Source: an uncultured Chitinophagaceae bacterium (GTDB lineage: Bacteria; Bacteroidota; Bacteroidia; Chitinophagales; Chitinophagaceae). Taken from it: 64,000 nucleotides of DNA. Position 1 is the stretch's first letter; each line of letters begins with the position of its first letter. A model generated the notes under the pieces. That model made no database searches. It was given only the letters and a program-made list of their open reading frames with translations, and was not told the origin of the DNA. The stretch spans positions 124,001-188,000 of the forward strand of contig CALMED010000006.1 of NCBI GenBank assembly GCA_937862815.1. The letters run 5' to 3'. Below are positions 42,282 through 49,130 of this stretch, piece after piece. Made by a program: the position numbers and the translations under genes.

Positions 42282-42499
42282 GGGGTAAGATTTAACTGGT
42301 GAAGAACGAGCGGAAGCTCCAGACCGTAATGTTCGCAAAACTCAGCAATGGTTACTACCTGGTTTGGCTGTTTACCCAAACTGTCTTTAACCGCCTGAAT
42401 TTTGCGGAAAGCAGTTGCCTGGCTGCAGTCGAAGAGCTGCATAACGTCCTTATTAATGATTTGCACACGCCTGGGATGTGATTGCAGTGGTTGCGACAT
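42278..42499 (-). CDS. Small helix-turn-helix protein at the head of the late operon
   Basis: The 73-aa product begins MSQPLQSHPRRVQIINKDVM and contains QLFDCSQATAFRKIQAVKDSLGK, an HTH-type helix pair, followed by VVTIAEFCEHYGLE. Proteins of this plan occur in many Bacteroidota mobile elements as small DNA-binding factors. It is the first gene of the late operon and may regulate it. The start at 42499 is preferred to one at 42703, which would run through the terminator region. Confidence 0.6.
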   Translation of the reverse strand: MSQPLQSHPRRVQIINKDVMQLFDCSQATAFRKIQAVKDSLGKQPNQVVTIAEFCEHYGLELPLVLHQLNLTP

Positions 42500-42643
42500 A
42501 TGAAAATTTGAGGTTTGAACAGTTTTACACTCAGCAGGAAAACAGCACGAATGCAGCGGGAATACAGAGCGGATGAGTGCACGCCTAAAAAAGGGGGCTA
42601 TGGGGGTGGCTGAAATGCTATTTTGGGGCCCCGATATGAATAA

Positions 42644-42687
42644 AAAAATAAGACGCAATGCCATAGTAGCTATGGTTTTTTGCGTCT
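42644..42687 (-). terminator. Terminator between early and late operons
   Basis: A two-part stem (AGACGCAA outer, CCATAG/CTATGG inner) with a short loop is followed on the minus strand by TTATTTTTTTA. It lies right after the early gene ending at 42706 and about 145 bp before the first late gene. Confidence 0.8.
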
Positions 42688-42700
42688 GTACTGCAAAATA

Positions 42701-42708
42701 CAAAACTA
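42701..42708 (-). promoter_or_regulatory. -7 promoter-like box just before the early/late terminator
   Basis: The minus strand reads TAGTTTTG, matching TAnnTTTG. A transcript starting here would meet the terminator within about 40 bases, so if real it would be a regulated (antitermination) late promoter. Confidence 0.3.
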
Positions 42709-43107
42709 AGAGGAATTGGAAGCAATATTTCCGACCTCGTACACGTGATGACGCAGAAGCTCTTTGTCTATAAGCTCCACCAGGTACCGGGCTGTTTGTA
42801 CCAGGTAAAACTGATTGGACGGTATGGGGAGTTCCTGCAGGAGCTTAAACAGCACAACAGCCTGTGCATAAGTGAACTGAAGACGGACGTTTTGTTTTGA
42901 GGTGTTGTACAGCTTGCGGTTCACCTGCAGCATGCATTCATCGGTGAGGCAGTTAATGGCCAGCACCTGCAGCAGCTCCGGGCTTTGCGTGCTTAAGTGA
43001 GCGACGTTTAGCACTCTTGTTTTTTTAAGCTGCTGCATGTACGGAAAGAAATACTCTTTTACAATGCAGAGCTGCTCACGCCGGAGTTTGATATTAATTT
43101 CGTTCAC
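42706..43107 (-). CDS. Early-operon protein of unknown function
   Basis: The 133-aa protein is helical: MNEINIKLRREQLCIVKEYFFPYMQQL, then LQVNRKLYNTSKQNVRLQFTYAQAVVLFKLLQ. No family is recognised. The start is GTG. It is the last early gene, followed by a strong terminator. Confidence 0.55.
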   Translation of the reverse strand: MNEINIKLRREQLCIVKEYFFPYMQQLKKTRVLNVAHLSTQSPELLQVLAINCLTDECMLQVNRKLYNTSKQNVRLQFTYAQAVVLFKLLQELPIPSNQFYLVQTARYLVELIDKELLRHHVYEVGNIASNSS

Positions 43108-43115
43108 ATGAAGGC

Positions 43116-43322
43116 TTATTGATATGCATTGAAATAAACAAGTAGATCTTTCACCATTTGAGGTGAATCTCCATTTTGCAACGATGTTTTTATGAATGCC
43201 TGCCGCAGCTCATTATTTCGCAGCATACGTGCAATCATGTCATCACCTGGCTGAGGATTTTCGTACCAGCGTTTTATGTGTGAGCCATTCTTTGATGCGG
43301 GCCCGGGCTTTTTCTGTTTCAT
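43116..43322 (-). CDS. Small protein after the RelE-like gene, possible antitoxin
   Basis: The 68-aa product (MKQKKPGPASKNGSHIKRWY ...) is helical in its second half (MIARMLRNNELRQAFIKTSLQNG). The first ATG gives an 80-bp overlap with the gene upstream; an internal ATG at 43238 would give a 40-aa protein starting 5 bp after it. Its position after a RelE-like gene suggests an antitoxin. This is weak evidence. Confidence 0.4.
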   Translation of the reverse strand: MKQKKPGPASKNGSHIKRWYENPQPGDDMIARMLRNNELRQAFIKTSLQNGDSPQMVKDLLVYFNAYQ

Positions 43323-43731
43323 AATCGGGAGTTTTATTTGATTGTTTCTTAAAAACGGAGACCATCAGATAATCGGTTGTATTTACTCTACAGCAGAAGA
43401 TGCGCCAACCGTTGGCATTGTCTCTTAGCTCACCGTCTATAAGAGGATCTTTAAACTTTTTATAGAGTGGTAAGGACAGTACCGGTTTGAGCCTCCCTTG
43501 TATAATAAGACGTACAATTTCGCCCTGTTGCTGAACAGAGAGGCCGCTCATATCCGTTTCCAATACATTTTTACCTGCTTTGTTGTGATAGCTGTATAAA
43601 AACCGTTGTGCTTCTGGCAATGCACCAATACCCGCCTTTGTAGAAGTTTTAAACAAACGGCTGATGAGCCAAACCCCACCAAAGAGGAGCAGCCAGTCTT
43701 CCAACGACCAGGTAGATTCATTTTTCTTCAT
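43243..43731 (-). CDS. Membrane-anchored RelE/HigB-like protein
   Basis: The 162-aa protein has an N-terminal hydrophobic helix (about 11-26, EDWLLLFGGVWLISRLF) and a C-terminal part resembling the HigB/gp49 branch of RelE toxins: DPLIDGELRDNANGWRIFCCRVN, LMVSVFKKQSNKTPDYETEKARARIKEWL. The core is the usual pattern of an ELR strand, a WRIF/YRVF strand and FKKxxxKTP. A membrane anchor on such a toxin is unusual. It may act in host takeover or in element maintenance. It overlaps the next gene by up to 80 bp. Confidence 0.6.
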   Translation of the reverse strand: MKKNESTWSLEDWLLLFGGVWLISRLFKTSTKAGIGALPEAQRFLYSYHNKAGKNVLETDMSGLSVQQQGEIVRLIIQGRLKPVLSLPLYKKFKDPLIDGELRDNANGWRIFCCRVNTTDYLMVSVFKKQSNKTPDYETEKARARIKEWLTHKTLVRKSSAR

Positions 43732-43740
43732 ACTGTAAAA

Positions 43741-43935
43741 CTACGGAGTTAAAATTATACTCCGCAGGTTGATGAGTGGTACGATGAGTACATCTGCACC
43801 GCTTTTTTTAAAAATAATTACCCCGTCGCTTATTATAAACTCGTCGAAGAAAACCGCATCATCTTCCTGGCCAGTTTCGGTAACCACCGCTACCTTGCCC
43901 TCGCCTGGCATGTGTTGAATGTTGATATTGACCAT
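43741..43935 (-). CDS. Small early-operon protein, beta-rich
   Basis: The 64-aa product (MVNINIQHMPGEGKVAVVTE ...) is predicted all-beta with IISDGVIIFKKSGADVLIVPL. No family is known. The ATG at 43935 starts two bases after the upstream stop codon and is preferred to an earlier one within that gene. Confidence 0.5.
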   Translation of the reverse strand: MVNINIQHMPGEGKVAVVTETGQEDDAVFFDEFIISDGVIIFKKSGADVLIVPLINLRSIILTP

Positions 43936-43937
43936 GA

Positions 43938-44204
43938 TCAAAAATTTAACTCGAGCTGGGTAGTAACCCATTTTACCAGGCGGCTTTTATGAAACCCAAC
44001 CGGGAAGCAATATTGACTTGTGTAACAGCCCAACTCGTCATTATGTGTTAAGGAGCTTTCCCGAATTTCAGTAATATATATGCTGTCGGTTTCTCCCAGA
44101 ACCAGCACCTCCCGTTCAACCTGCAGCCAGCCTTTGACCGGATGGTATTTACCCTCTGGACTGTTGTAGATGGCTTTACGGGGCGTTTTGTAAATGTTGA
44201 CCAT
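43938..44204 (-). CDS. Small early-operon protein, unknown
   Basis: The 88-aa protein starts MVNIYKTPRKAIYNSPEGKY and is beta-rich (REVLVLGETDSIYITEIRESS). No family is recognised. Its start overlaps the stop of the gene before it by one base, indicating tight coupling. Confidence 0.5.
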   Translation of the reverse strand: MVNIYKTPRKAIYNSPEGKYHPVKGWLQVEREVLVLGETDSIYITEIRESSLTHNDELGCYTSQYCFPVGFHKSRLVKWVTTQLELNF

Positions 44205-44608
44205 TACTCGCCTTTGTATGCGTTGAGTGATGCTGTAACCAGAGTAAACATGATGCGGCCTTTAAGTGAGTTTACACGGTCGCCTAACAACATTCGGCCG
44301 CTCTTATACTTACAATTAACTGACTCAAAAATAATGCGGGCCAGTTCCGTGCTGTTAAAAAGTAAACCAGCACTTTCTTTAAAGCGAATGGTAAATCCAC
44401 CGGTCTTTACTTTTTCGATATACCAGGCAGCAGGATCCTCCTCGTCCTGCAGGAACTGTACCTGGTCACCATCGGTAACACCTATAAGCTCCGCAGCGGC
44501 CCTGTTGATGGTGAATACACCGGCTTTTGCATTAACCTGCACAAAGGGGATTTTCGCTGTGCGTTGTTGATTTCTTACAGTGCCCATGTTGAATACTTTA
44601 AGCTTCAT
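44204..44608 (-). CDS. Early-operon protein, possible AbrB/SpoVT-like fold, unknown function
   Basis: The 134-aa protein has KIPFVQVNAKAGVFTINRAAAELIGVTDGDQVQFLQDEED, which resembles the swapped-hairpin pattern (I-N-x-x-A-A-x-x-x-G-x-x-x-G-D-x-V) of AbrB-like DNA-binding domains, then a second beta region. A DNA-binding role is a guess from this pattern. An internal start at 44587 is possible. Confidence 0.5.
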   Translation of the reverse strand: MKLKVFNMGTVRNQQRTAKIPFVQVNAKAGVFTINRAAAELIGVTDGDQVQFLQDEEDPAAWYIEKVKTGGFTIRFKESAGLLFNSTELARIIFESVNCKYKSGRMLLGDRVNSLKGRIMFTLVTASLNAYKGE

Positions 44609-44894
44609 TTGTTTTGAGTTTTGAGGTTTTTAAATGAGTGATGTAAACTTTTTTAAGCGTATTGCCACCATGCAGCTTTTGCAAGGAACGGCGGCTGATG
44701 ACGAGTTTTTTATGTTGCTCTTTTAACAGGGAGTACCGGTGCAGTTGCAACACCACATGGTTTTTATAAAAACGAAGTGGCACCTGGTTACCCTCATACA
44801 ACTTGTAACCGACTTTACCACTATGGTTGACCGCTGGGTAGAGGTAACAGCCGTTTAAAAGAGCTGTTAGCAGTTGGGTGGTGAGTACATTCAT
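44598..44894 (-). CDS. Small basic early-operon protein, unknown
   Basis: The 98-aa protein (MNVLTTQLLTALLNGCYLYP ...) is basic, with VGYKLYEGNQVPLRFYKNHVVLQLHRYSLLKEQHKKLVISRRSLQKL. No family is known. It overlaps both neighbours (4 bp and 11 bp). Confidence 0.5.
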   Translation of the reverse strand: MNVLTTQLLTALLNGCYLYPAVNHSGKVGYKLYEGNQVPLRFYKNHVVLQLHRYSLLKEQHKKLVISRRSLQKLHGGNTLKKVYITHLKTSKLKTNEA

Positions 44895-45364
44895 AAATCG
44901 AGCTTTTTATTGACCATTTGTTTAAAACCGGTAGGCGATGGTATGGGCTCCAACGTCCAGGTATCGCCCTTGTGTTTAACCTGCAGGTGAATCTGAGGAT
45001 CTGCGAGATCCAAATCGGAGCTTTCCACCAGTACGCCTTTAATGAATTTCCGGACACAAACACCTTTCTGCTCGGTACCATCGGGCAGGAAGGTTTTACC
45101 GCGCCGGTCAAAGAGCATGGCCGTCTGGTACTTACCGGCAAACCATTCCAGGCGTACCAGGCAATCACTCAAGCCTTTGGCCCTGTCCAGTACGATGGTC
45201 TTCACATGCCCGAAATTTATTTGCTCGACGGTGCAGTTAACCCGTTCGTGACCGTAATGGGTAAAGCGGTTGCCGTCTTTGAAGTAAAAAACAATTTTGA
45301 AGCGGCTGTACCGCCTGTTAAACGCCTGTTCCTGGGCTTCCTGTCTGGAGCGAGTTTTTGCCAT
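44891..45364 (-). CDS. Early-operon protein next to the 11-bp repeat array, unknown
   Basis: The 157-aa protein starts MAKTRSRQEAQEQAFNRRYS with a basic N-terminus and continues with beta strands (FKIVFYFKDGNRFTHYGHERVN, TIVLDRAKGLSDCLVRLEWFAGKYQTA). No known family. The array of five repeats lies 23 bp upstream of its start, so it may be the first gene of a separately controlled unit. Confidence 0.55.
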   Translation of the reverse strand: MAKTRSRQEAQEQAFNRRYSRFKIVFYFKDGNRFTHYGHERVNCTVEQINFGHVKTIVLDRAKGLSDCLVRLEWFAGKYQTAMLFDRRGKTFLPDGTEQKGVCVRKFIKGVLVESSDLDLADPQIHLQVKHKGDTWTLEPIPSPTGFKQMVNKKLDL

Positions 45365-45386
45365 GCGATTAAAAAATTGCGCCCTT

Positions 45387-45438
45387 AGTTTACTTTAAGT
45401 TTACTCAAAGGGTACTTAGAGTTTACTCATAGTCTACT
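45387..45438. repeat. Five direct repeats at 11-bp spacing (iteron-like)
   Basis: The 8-mers AGTTTACT (45387), AGTTTACT (45398), AGGGTACT (45409), AGTTTACT (45420) and AGTCTACT (45431) start exactly 11 bp apart, one helical turn each, with CA or TT plus one base between them. They lie between the winged-helix gene and the start of the next gene. They may be replication iterons or stacked activator/repressor sites. Confidence 0.8.
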
Positions 45439-45511
45439 GAAATGCTTTGAACTATACTGTAGCCACTCATGTAGCTAACAATTTTAAAAACGGGGGGATG
45501 GGGGGCGAGGC

Positions 45512-46591
45512 TCATGCGGCTTTCTTTTGGCTGCCGGGGGCCGGGGGTGCCCCATGCAGGGTTACTGAAATTTGATCGCACAGGAGCCATACGGTCGTTT
45601 TGGGCCCCTTAAACCATTTGTAGCCATCCCGCCTGGTGCCATCGGCACCGGGCACGTAAAGCCTTGTACGCACTTGTGAGTGGACACAGGTCTTTTGCAC
45701 GGTGATGGCTTTGATTTTTACCAGCTTCCGTTTAAGGAAGGAAGCGCTTACCGCATGGGCATAGCCGTGCTGGCTGGCCCAGGTGGAGCAACTACGGTTA
45801 ACATCGGCTCGTAAACTGAAGGCTACGCCAGCCAGTTCTGACCTGTCCCGGAATGCTGCTTTCTGCAGCTTCAGGAGTGCCTGTTGAAAGGCCTCCGGGC
45901 TGCTTTGCACGGCTGAGGGGTCGGCTCCGACCGCTTTGAGTGCGAGCAGTATTTCCGTTGCGTTCCCGGACAGATTTTTTTGAAACTTGCGATTCAGTTC
46001 ACCAAGCTGTAACCGTTGGTTACTTTGGATTTCGGAAGCAACTATGAGGTATCGGAATACCTGTGTTTCGTTTGCATATTCGTGTGGTTTATAGGGCACA
46101 TTTACTTCCCCTTTGTAGGGAATGTCCATTACCTGGGCTGCTGTGCTGTATGAAGCCAAAATGATGTTTTTGTCGCGACTGCGCTCCCCTGCCCGCTCGA
46201 GCTGCAGCAGGCCCATACTTTTGAGTTCGGCCAGCTGCCGGCGGAATGTACCGTCGCTCAGGCGCAGGAAAGCCAGTAGCGTCTGTTTTTGTGCATTCCA
46301 GCGGTGGATTTTGCCCGAGCTGGTAAGTGATTTAAGGAGGAACCAGGTCGCCCAATATTTAAGGGGGCGGTTGATGTTGTAGACCTGCACTTTTGAACGC
46401 AGGGTAACCAGGTGCTCCGCCGCGCCGGCCAGCACGGGTACGTTGAACGTCTCAGCTGCAGCGAGACGGTTTTCTAATTGTGATATGCTTACGAGCCGGC
46501 TCAGCTGATCCAGGTTAAGATTGTAAAAATGAATGAGACAACGAAAACGGCCATGCCCACCATTACAATAAGCAATGCAAATGCGAGCCAC
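45512..46591 (-). CDS. Winged-helix replication- or regulation-type protein of the element
   Basis: The roughly 359-aa protein has a helical N-terminal part and a winged-helix segment around residues 90-140 (QKQTLLAFLRLSDGTFRRQLAELKSMGLLQLE), as in replication initiators or DnaD-like proteins. The C-terminus is basic and ends PAPGSQKKAA. It lies directly before the iteron-like array. No catalytic Rep motif (HUH) or ATPase is seen. The start is uncertain: the first candidate (GTG at 46591) overlaps a small membrane-protein frame; a GTG at 46435 is another option. Confidence 0.5.
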   Translation of the reverse strand: MARICIAYCNGGHGRFRCLIHFYNLNLDQLSRLVSISQLENRLAAAETFNVPVLAGAAEHLVTLRSKVQVYNINRPLKYWATWFLLKSLTSSGKIHRWNAQKQTLLAFLRLSDGTFRRQLAELKSMGLLQLERAGERSRDKNIILASYSTAAQVMDIPYKGEVNVPYKPHEYANETQVFRYLIVASEIQSNQRLQLGELNRKFQKNLSGNATEILLALKAVGADPSAVQSSPEAFQQALLKLQKAAFRDRSELAGVAFSLRADVNRSCSTWASQHGYAHAVSASFLKRKLVKIKAITVQKTCVHSQVRTRLYVPGADGTRRDGYKWFKGPKTTVWLLCDQISVTLHGAPPAPGSQKKAA

Positions 46592-46626
46592 GCGTAGCGC
46601 AACCAGGTGCGAAGCTTGTTACTCAT
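46501..46626 (-). CDS. Small single-span membrane protein (41 aa)
   Basis: The frame encodes MSNKLRTWLRYAWLAFALLI and continues with a long hydrophobic helix (about 12-38) rich in Val, Phe and Ile. It starts with an ATGA overlap at the stop codon of the gene before it, the standard coupling in this operon. It overlaps the first part of the winged-helix frame, so one of the two starts must be later. Confidence 0.45.
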   Translation of the reverse strand: MSNKLRTWLRYAWLAFALLIVMVGMAVFVVSFIFTILTWIS

Positions 46627-46922
46627 GCCTCTGCTTTTACAGGGTTATTGAATAGCAGTTTGGAAGCGAGGGAAGACCCGGAGCGGTCTGACAGGGACTT
46701 CGTGAGCTCAGCCAGTGCACCATCGGGAGTGGAGGATCTCACCTGGATAAAGTTGTTCCGGACGTTGCTTACGATTATTTCCACAATAACAGCCGGCTTC
46801 ATATTGGGAGCCGCTTCCAGGGAAAAGCCCACAATGATGTAGGGGAAAATACCGGCAAAGCCATGTTGTTGAACAACTGCTTTAGCTTGATGGTAAAAGC
46901 TTTCAAGTGATAACGTATTCAT
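46623..46922 (-). CDS. Early-operon protein, unknown
   Basis: The 99-aa protein starts MNTLSLESFYHQAKAVVQQH and has FPYIIVGFSLEAAPNMKPAVIVEIIVSNVRNNFIQV, a beta hairpin core, then a helical tail. No family is known. The ATG at 46922 is chosen, as an upstream start would run into the terminator at 46937-46978. Confidence 0.5.
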   Translation of the reverse strand: MNTLSLESFYHQAKAVVQQHGFAGIFPYIIVGFSLEAAPNMKPAVIVEIIVSNVRNNFIQVRSSTPDGALAELTKSLSDRSGSSLASKLLFNNPVKAEA

Positions 46923-46936
46923 ATAACAGTTTTGAG

Positions 46937-46978
46937 CAAAAAAAAGGTGCAACCACGTCTGAACGAGGATTGCACCTT
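46937..46978 (-). terminator. Internal terminator in the early region
   Basis: A 9-bp stem (AAGGTGCAA/TTGCACCTT) with a 17-base loop is followed on the minus strand by a TTTTTTTT run. It follows the gene ending at 46983 and would split the early region into two transcripts. Confidence 0.8.
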
Positions 46979-46982
46979 ACGG

Positions 46983-47456
46983 TTACTTTTTCTTTTTGCG
47001 GGCCGCAGCTTTTTGTTGTTTTATAAAGGCTGCATTTACTTGCTCAGGCGTTAACCCTTCTTCTGCTAAAGAAGCAATTTGATCTTCTGTAAATTCAAAA
47101 ATTTTAAGCTTTTCGTTATTGCGTTTTTTAGCAGTGCCCGACAGTGTGCTTTTTTTTGTTGTTACAATATTTTTAGAGTGAACAATGTACCCGCTTCTTA
47201 TTTCAGCGAATTGGGGGTGTAAAATTATAATAATTAATGCAGAATAGGTATCGTCAAGTTTTACATCGCCTTTGTAACGTTTGCCGCTTACACGAATCCA
47301 TTTACACCTAACTGCATGTTGTTGTATTTGCACATGATCTAAAGCGTGCGATTTATTGCTTTTATAATGATCGCACACTTTTGCTGCAATCATACCTGTC
47401 CACAAAAGAGGATACCTTTTTGAATCAATTGTAATTATGCCGCTCAACAAATTCAT
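46983..47456 (-). CDS. Early-operon protein, basic, unknown
   Basis: The 157-aa protein begins MNLLSGIITIDSKRYPLLWT and is beta-rich in the middle (VKLDDTYSALIIIILHPQFAEI). It ends with a helical Lys-rich tail (KIFEFTEDQIASLAEEGLTPEQVNAAFIKQQKAAARKKKK). No known family. It overlaps the gene before it by four bases (ATGA). Confidence 0.5.
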   Translation of the reverse strand: MNLLSGIITIDSKRYPLLWTGMIAAKVCDHYKSNKSHALDHVQIQQHAVRCKWIRVSGKRYKGDVKLDDTYSALIIIILHPQFAEIRSGYIVHSKNIVTTKKSTLSGTAKKRNNEKLKIFEFTEDQIASLAEEGLTPEQVNAAFIKQQKAAARKKKK

Positions 47457-47674
47457 ACTGCTAAATATTTATACTGGTAATAGCCGGGTATGTTTTGGCG
47501 CTTACTAACGTCGGCCTTCTCCATACTGCGGCGCCACTGGCTGAGCCGGTGGGTTTTGTAAAACTGCTCGTCCATAGCCTTTAGCTCTTCAAACTCGTCG
47601 GGGCTTGCATTACTTAGTACAATACAAAGGGCTGCTGTCTTGTAAATGACTGATGCGTTTATTTCTTTAACCAT
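47453..47674 (-). CDS. Small early-operon protein, unknown
   Basis: The 73-aa protein (MVKEINASVIYKTAALCIVL ...) is helical with KAMDEQFYKTHRLSQWRRSMEKADVSKRQNIPGYYQY. No family is known. It has ATGA overlap with the gene behind it. Confidence 0.5.
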   Translation of the reverse strand: MVKEINASVIYKTAALCIVLSNASPDEFEELKAMDEQFYKTHRLSQWRRSMEKADVSKRQNIPGYYQYKYLAV

Positions 47675-47675
47675 T

Positions 47676-47912
47676 TTAGCGGGACAGCCAGTTAAACCGG
47701 GCTTGTTCGGGTTTAGAAACGGGTTTAGGTTTATATACGAGGCGGTAGGAAGCTACCAGCATGTCTACCTTTTTTTCTGCCTGCAGGATGGCATGTTGCA
47801 GGAGCGCTGTGCGCTCTGTCTTCCAGCGGAGCTGCAGGCGCCGCATTTCCTGGACGGCCATTGCCAGTTCATGCAGCTGTACTTCGACGGATGTATTTTT
47901 TGCTTTACCCAT
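47676..47912 (-). CDS. Small helical early-operon protein, unknown
   Basis: The 78-aa product (MGKAKNTSVEVQLHELAMAV ...) is a long helix with QEMRRLQLRWKTERTALLQHAILQAEKKVDMLVASYRLVY, probably a coiled coil. An earlier in-frame ATG at 47963 would add unconserved residues. No family is known. Confidence 0.5.
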   Translation of the reverse strand: MGKAKNTSVEVQLHELAMAVQEMRRLQLRWKTERTALLQHAILQAEKKVDMLVASYRLVYKPKPVSKPEQARFNWLSR

Positions 47913-48046
47913 ACCATTTTTTTTAGAAGCATCGGCAGCCGGCACACCGGAAGCCCACCCCAAACAACACAGCCGGCCGCCTCCGCTTCTGAATTTTTTG
48001 GCCAGGCTGTAGATACAGCCCGGCGTATAAAACCTATGAAAAACAC

Positions 48047-48280
48047 CTACGTTTTGGGAGGCACCGCCTCCAGTTTTTTGAGCAATTCGTTTATGCTTTT
48101 CTTTTCGTCGAGCCAGTATTTAACCAGCTCTTTGTATTGGAATTCGCTTATAGGGCTTTCTCCCACCCTGTTGAGGGTGCGATCGAGTGTATTGTTATCG
48201 GACACAAGTGCCCGTTTTATGAGGTAGAGTTCTCTTTCGGAAAACTCAATTTTACGCTGGGATGATGACGGGCCTGGCAT
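48047..48280 (-). CDS. Small early-operon protein, unknown
   Basis: The 77-aa product starts MPGPSSSQRKIEFSERELYL and is helical (LIKRALVSDNNTLDRTLNRVGE, YKELVKYWLDEKKSINELLKKLEAV). An ATG at 48301 is an alternative with a longer overlap into the upstream gene. No family is known. Confidence 0.5.
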   Translation of the reverse strand: MPGPSSSQRKIEFSERELYLIKRALVSDNNTLDRTLNRVGESPISEFQYKELVKYWLDEKKSINELLKKLEAVPPKT

Positions 48281-48470
48281 AGGACATTTGGTTAACTTCA
48301 TTAAGCATGGCCTTTACCTGGAAGCCGATGTATTGCCACTCGTATTTTTCGAACTGCTGCACCAGGAAGTTGAACTCGCTTTCGGAGCAGGAGTCGTACT
48401 CCTGGTCAAGCCGGTGGAGGTAGTGCAGCATCATTTTGTGACAAAACTCTTTACGGGAGGGCTTATTCAT
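48252..48470 (-). CDS. Small early-operon protein, unknown
   Basis: The 72-aa product (MNKPSRKEFCHKMMLHYLHR ...) is helical and charged, with QEYDSCSESEFNFLVQQFEKYEWQYIGFQVKAMLNEVN. No family is known. It overlaps the upstream HTH gene by four bases (ATGA). Confidence 0.5.
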   Translation of the reverse strand: MNKPSRKEFCHKMMLHYLHRLDQEYDSCSESEFNFLVQQFEKYEWQYIGFQVKAMLNEVNQMSYARPVIIPA

Positions 48471-48844
48471 ATGGCTTTGCTTTTAAATTTGGCGTGCAGG
48501 GCTATTACGGGTGTTTGCACCCGGGTGGCCTGCAGGAAGGTTTTGAGGTTGGCTACGGTAACCAGGTGATCTTTACCGGGCTTGCTGGCAATGAGTTTGC
48601 CGGCCCGGATCCAGTCGCCTACGGTTTCGCGGGCAACGCCAGTGAGTTCTGCCACCTGGTCTGTGGTGAGGCATTGCACCTGGTCAAAAAAATAGGAGGG
48701 CAGAATTTGCGGGAGCGCCTTCTGCACCTCCTGGCACACTAACCCATGAAGCTCGTCGGGACGAAGGGGCACCGTAGCGGGTACGGGTACACATGGGTTA
48801 CATGTTGTATTGGGTTTGAAACGGGGCTTGGTTGACTTTCTCAT
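48467..48844 (-). CDS. Excisionase-like HTH (MerR-type) DNA-binding protein
   Basis: The 125-aa protein has a C-terminal helix-turn-helix of the excisionase/MerR-like type: CLTTDQVAELTGVARETVGDWIRAGKLIASKPGKDHLVTVANLKTFLQA. The N-terminal half is Pro-rich and helical. It is the first gene of the early operon, across a regulatory region from the CI-like repressor. It may act as excisionase, directing the recombinase, or as an early regulator. Confidence 0.75.
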   Translation of the reverse strand: MRKSTKPRFKPNTTCNPCVPVPATVPLRPDELHGLVCQEVQKALPQILPSYFFDQVQCLTTDQVAELTGVARETVGDWIRAGKLIASKPGKDHLVTVANLKTFLQATRVQTPVIALHAKFKSKAI

Positions 48845-48925
48845 ACCTTAACAAAATTTTGGCGGCAACTGCCACAAATGAGGTATTGCAGATACGCCTT
48901 TTTTTTTGCTACCTTTCGGGGTTAT

Positions 48926-48960
48926 AAAAAAGGCCCATCCCGTTTGCGGCGGGATGAGCC
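48926..48960 (-). terminator. Leftward terminator upstream of the early operon
   Basis: An 11-bp stem (GGCTCATCCCG/CGGGATGGGCC, one mismatch) is followed on the minus strand by TTTTTT. It lies 82 bp before the first early gene, so it must end either a small RNA or the leader of the early transcript. Confidence 0.75.
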
Positions 48961-49004
48961 AGGTAAGAGGTTGAGACTTGGCGACGAAACCAGTTTGCTC
49001 AATT

Positions 49005-49043
49005 ATTGGGGCGGCGCAGACGCATGTTAGGCCATGCCCCAAT
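49005..49043 (-). ncRNA. Possible leader or small-RNA hairpin
   Basis: The arms ATTGGGGC and GCCCCAAT pair perfectly around a 23-base loop. Together with the terminator 45 bp further left, they could form a structured leftward RNA from the repressor-early intergenic region. There is no other evidence that it is transcribed. Confidence 0.35.
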
Positions 49044-49130
49044 TCGTTTATGTGTTGTGTGCGTGCTGAAAGAACTGCTGATTTCGTCTTTGTCAGGGCC
49101 TCTTACCGGCTTGACAGGACAAAATAAGTG

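Noticed and set aside
45387..45438. CRISPR array
   Set aside because: The repeats are 8 bp with 3-bp spacing, with no unique spacers and no cas genes nearby.
28688..48844. Ordinary tailed prophage or conjugative element
   Set aside because: I looked for terminase, portal, HK97-type capsid protease, tape measure, baseplate, relaxase and type IV secretion genes and saw none.
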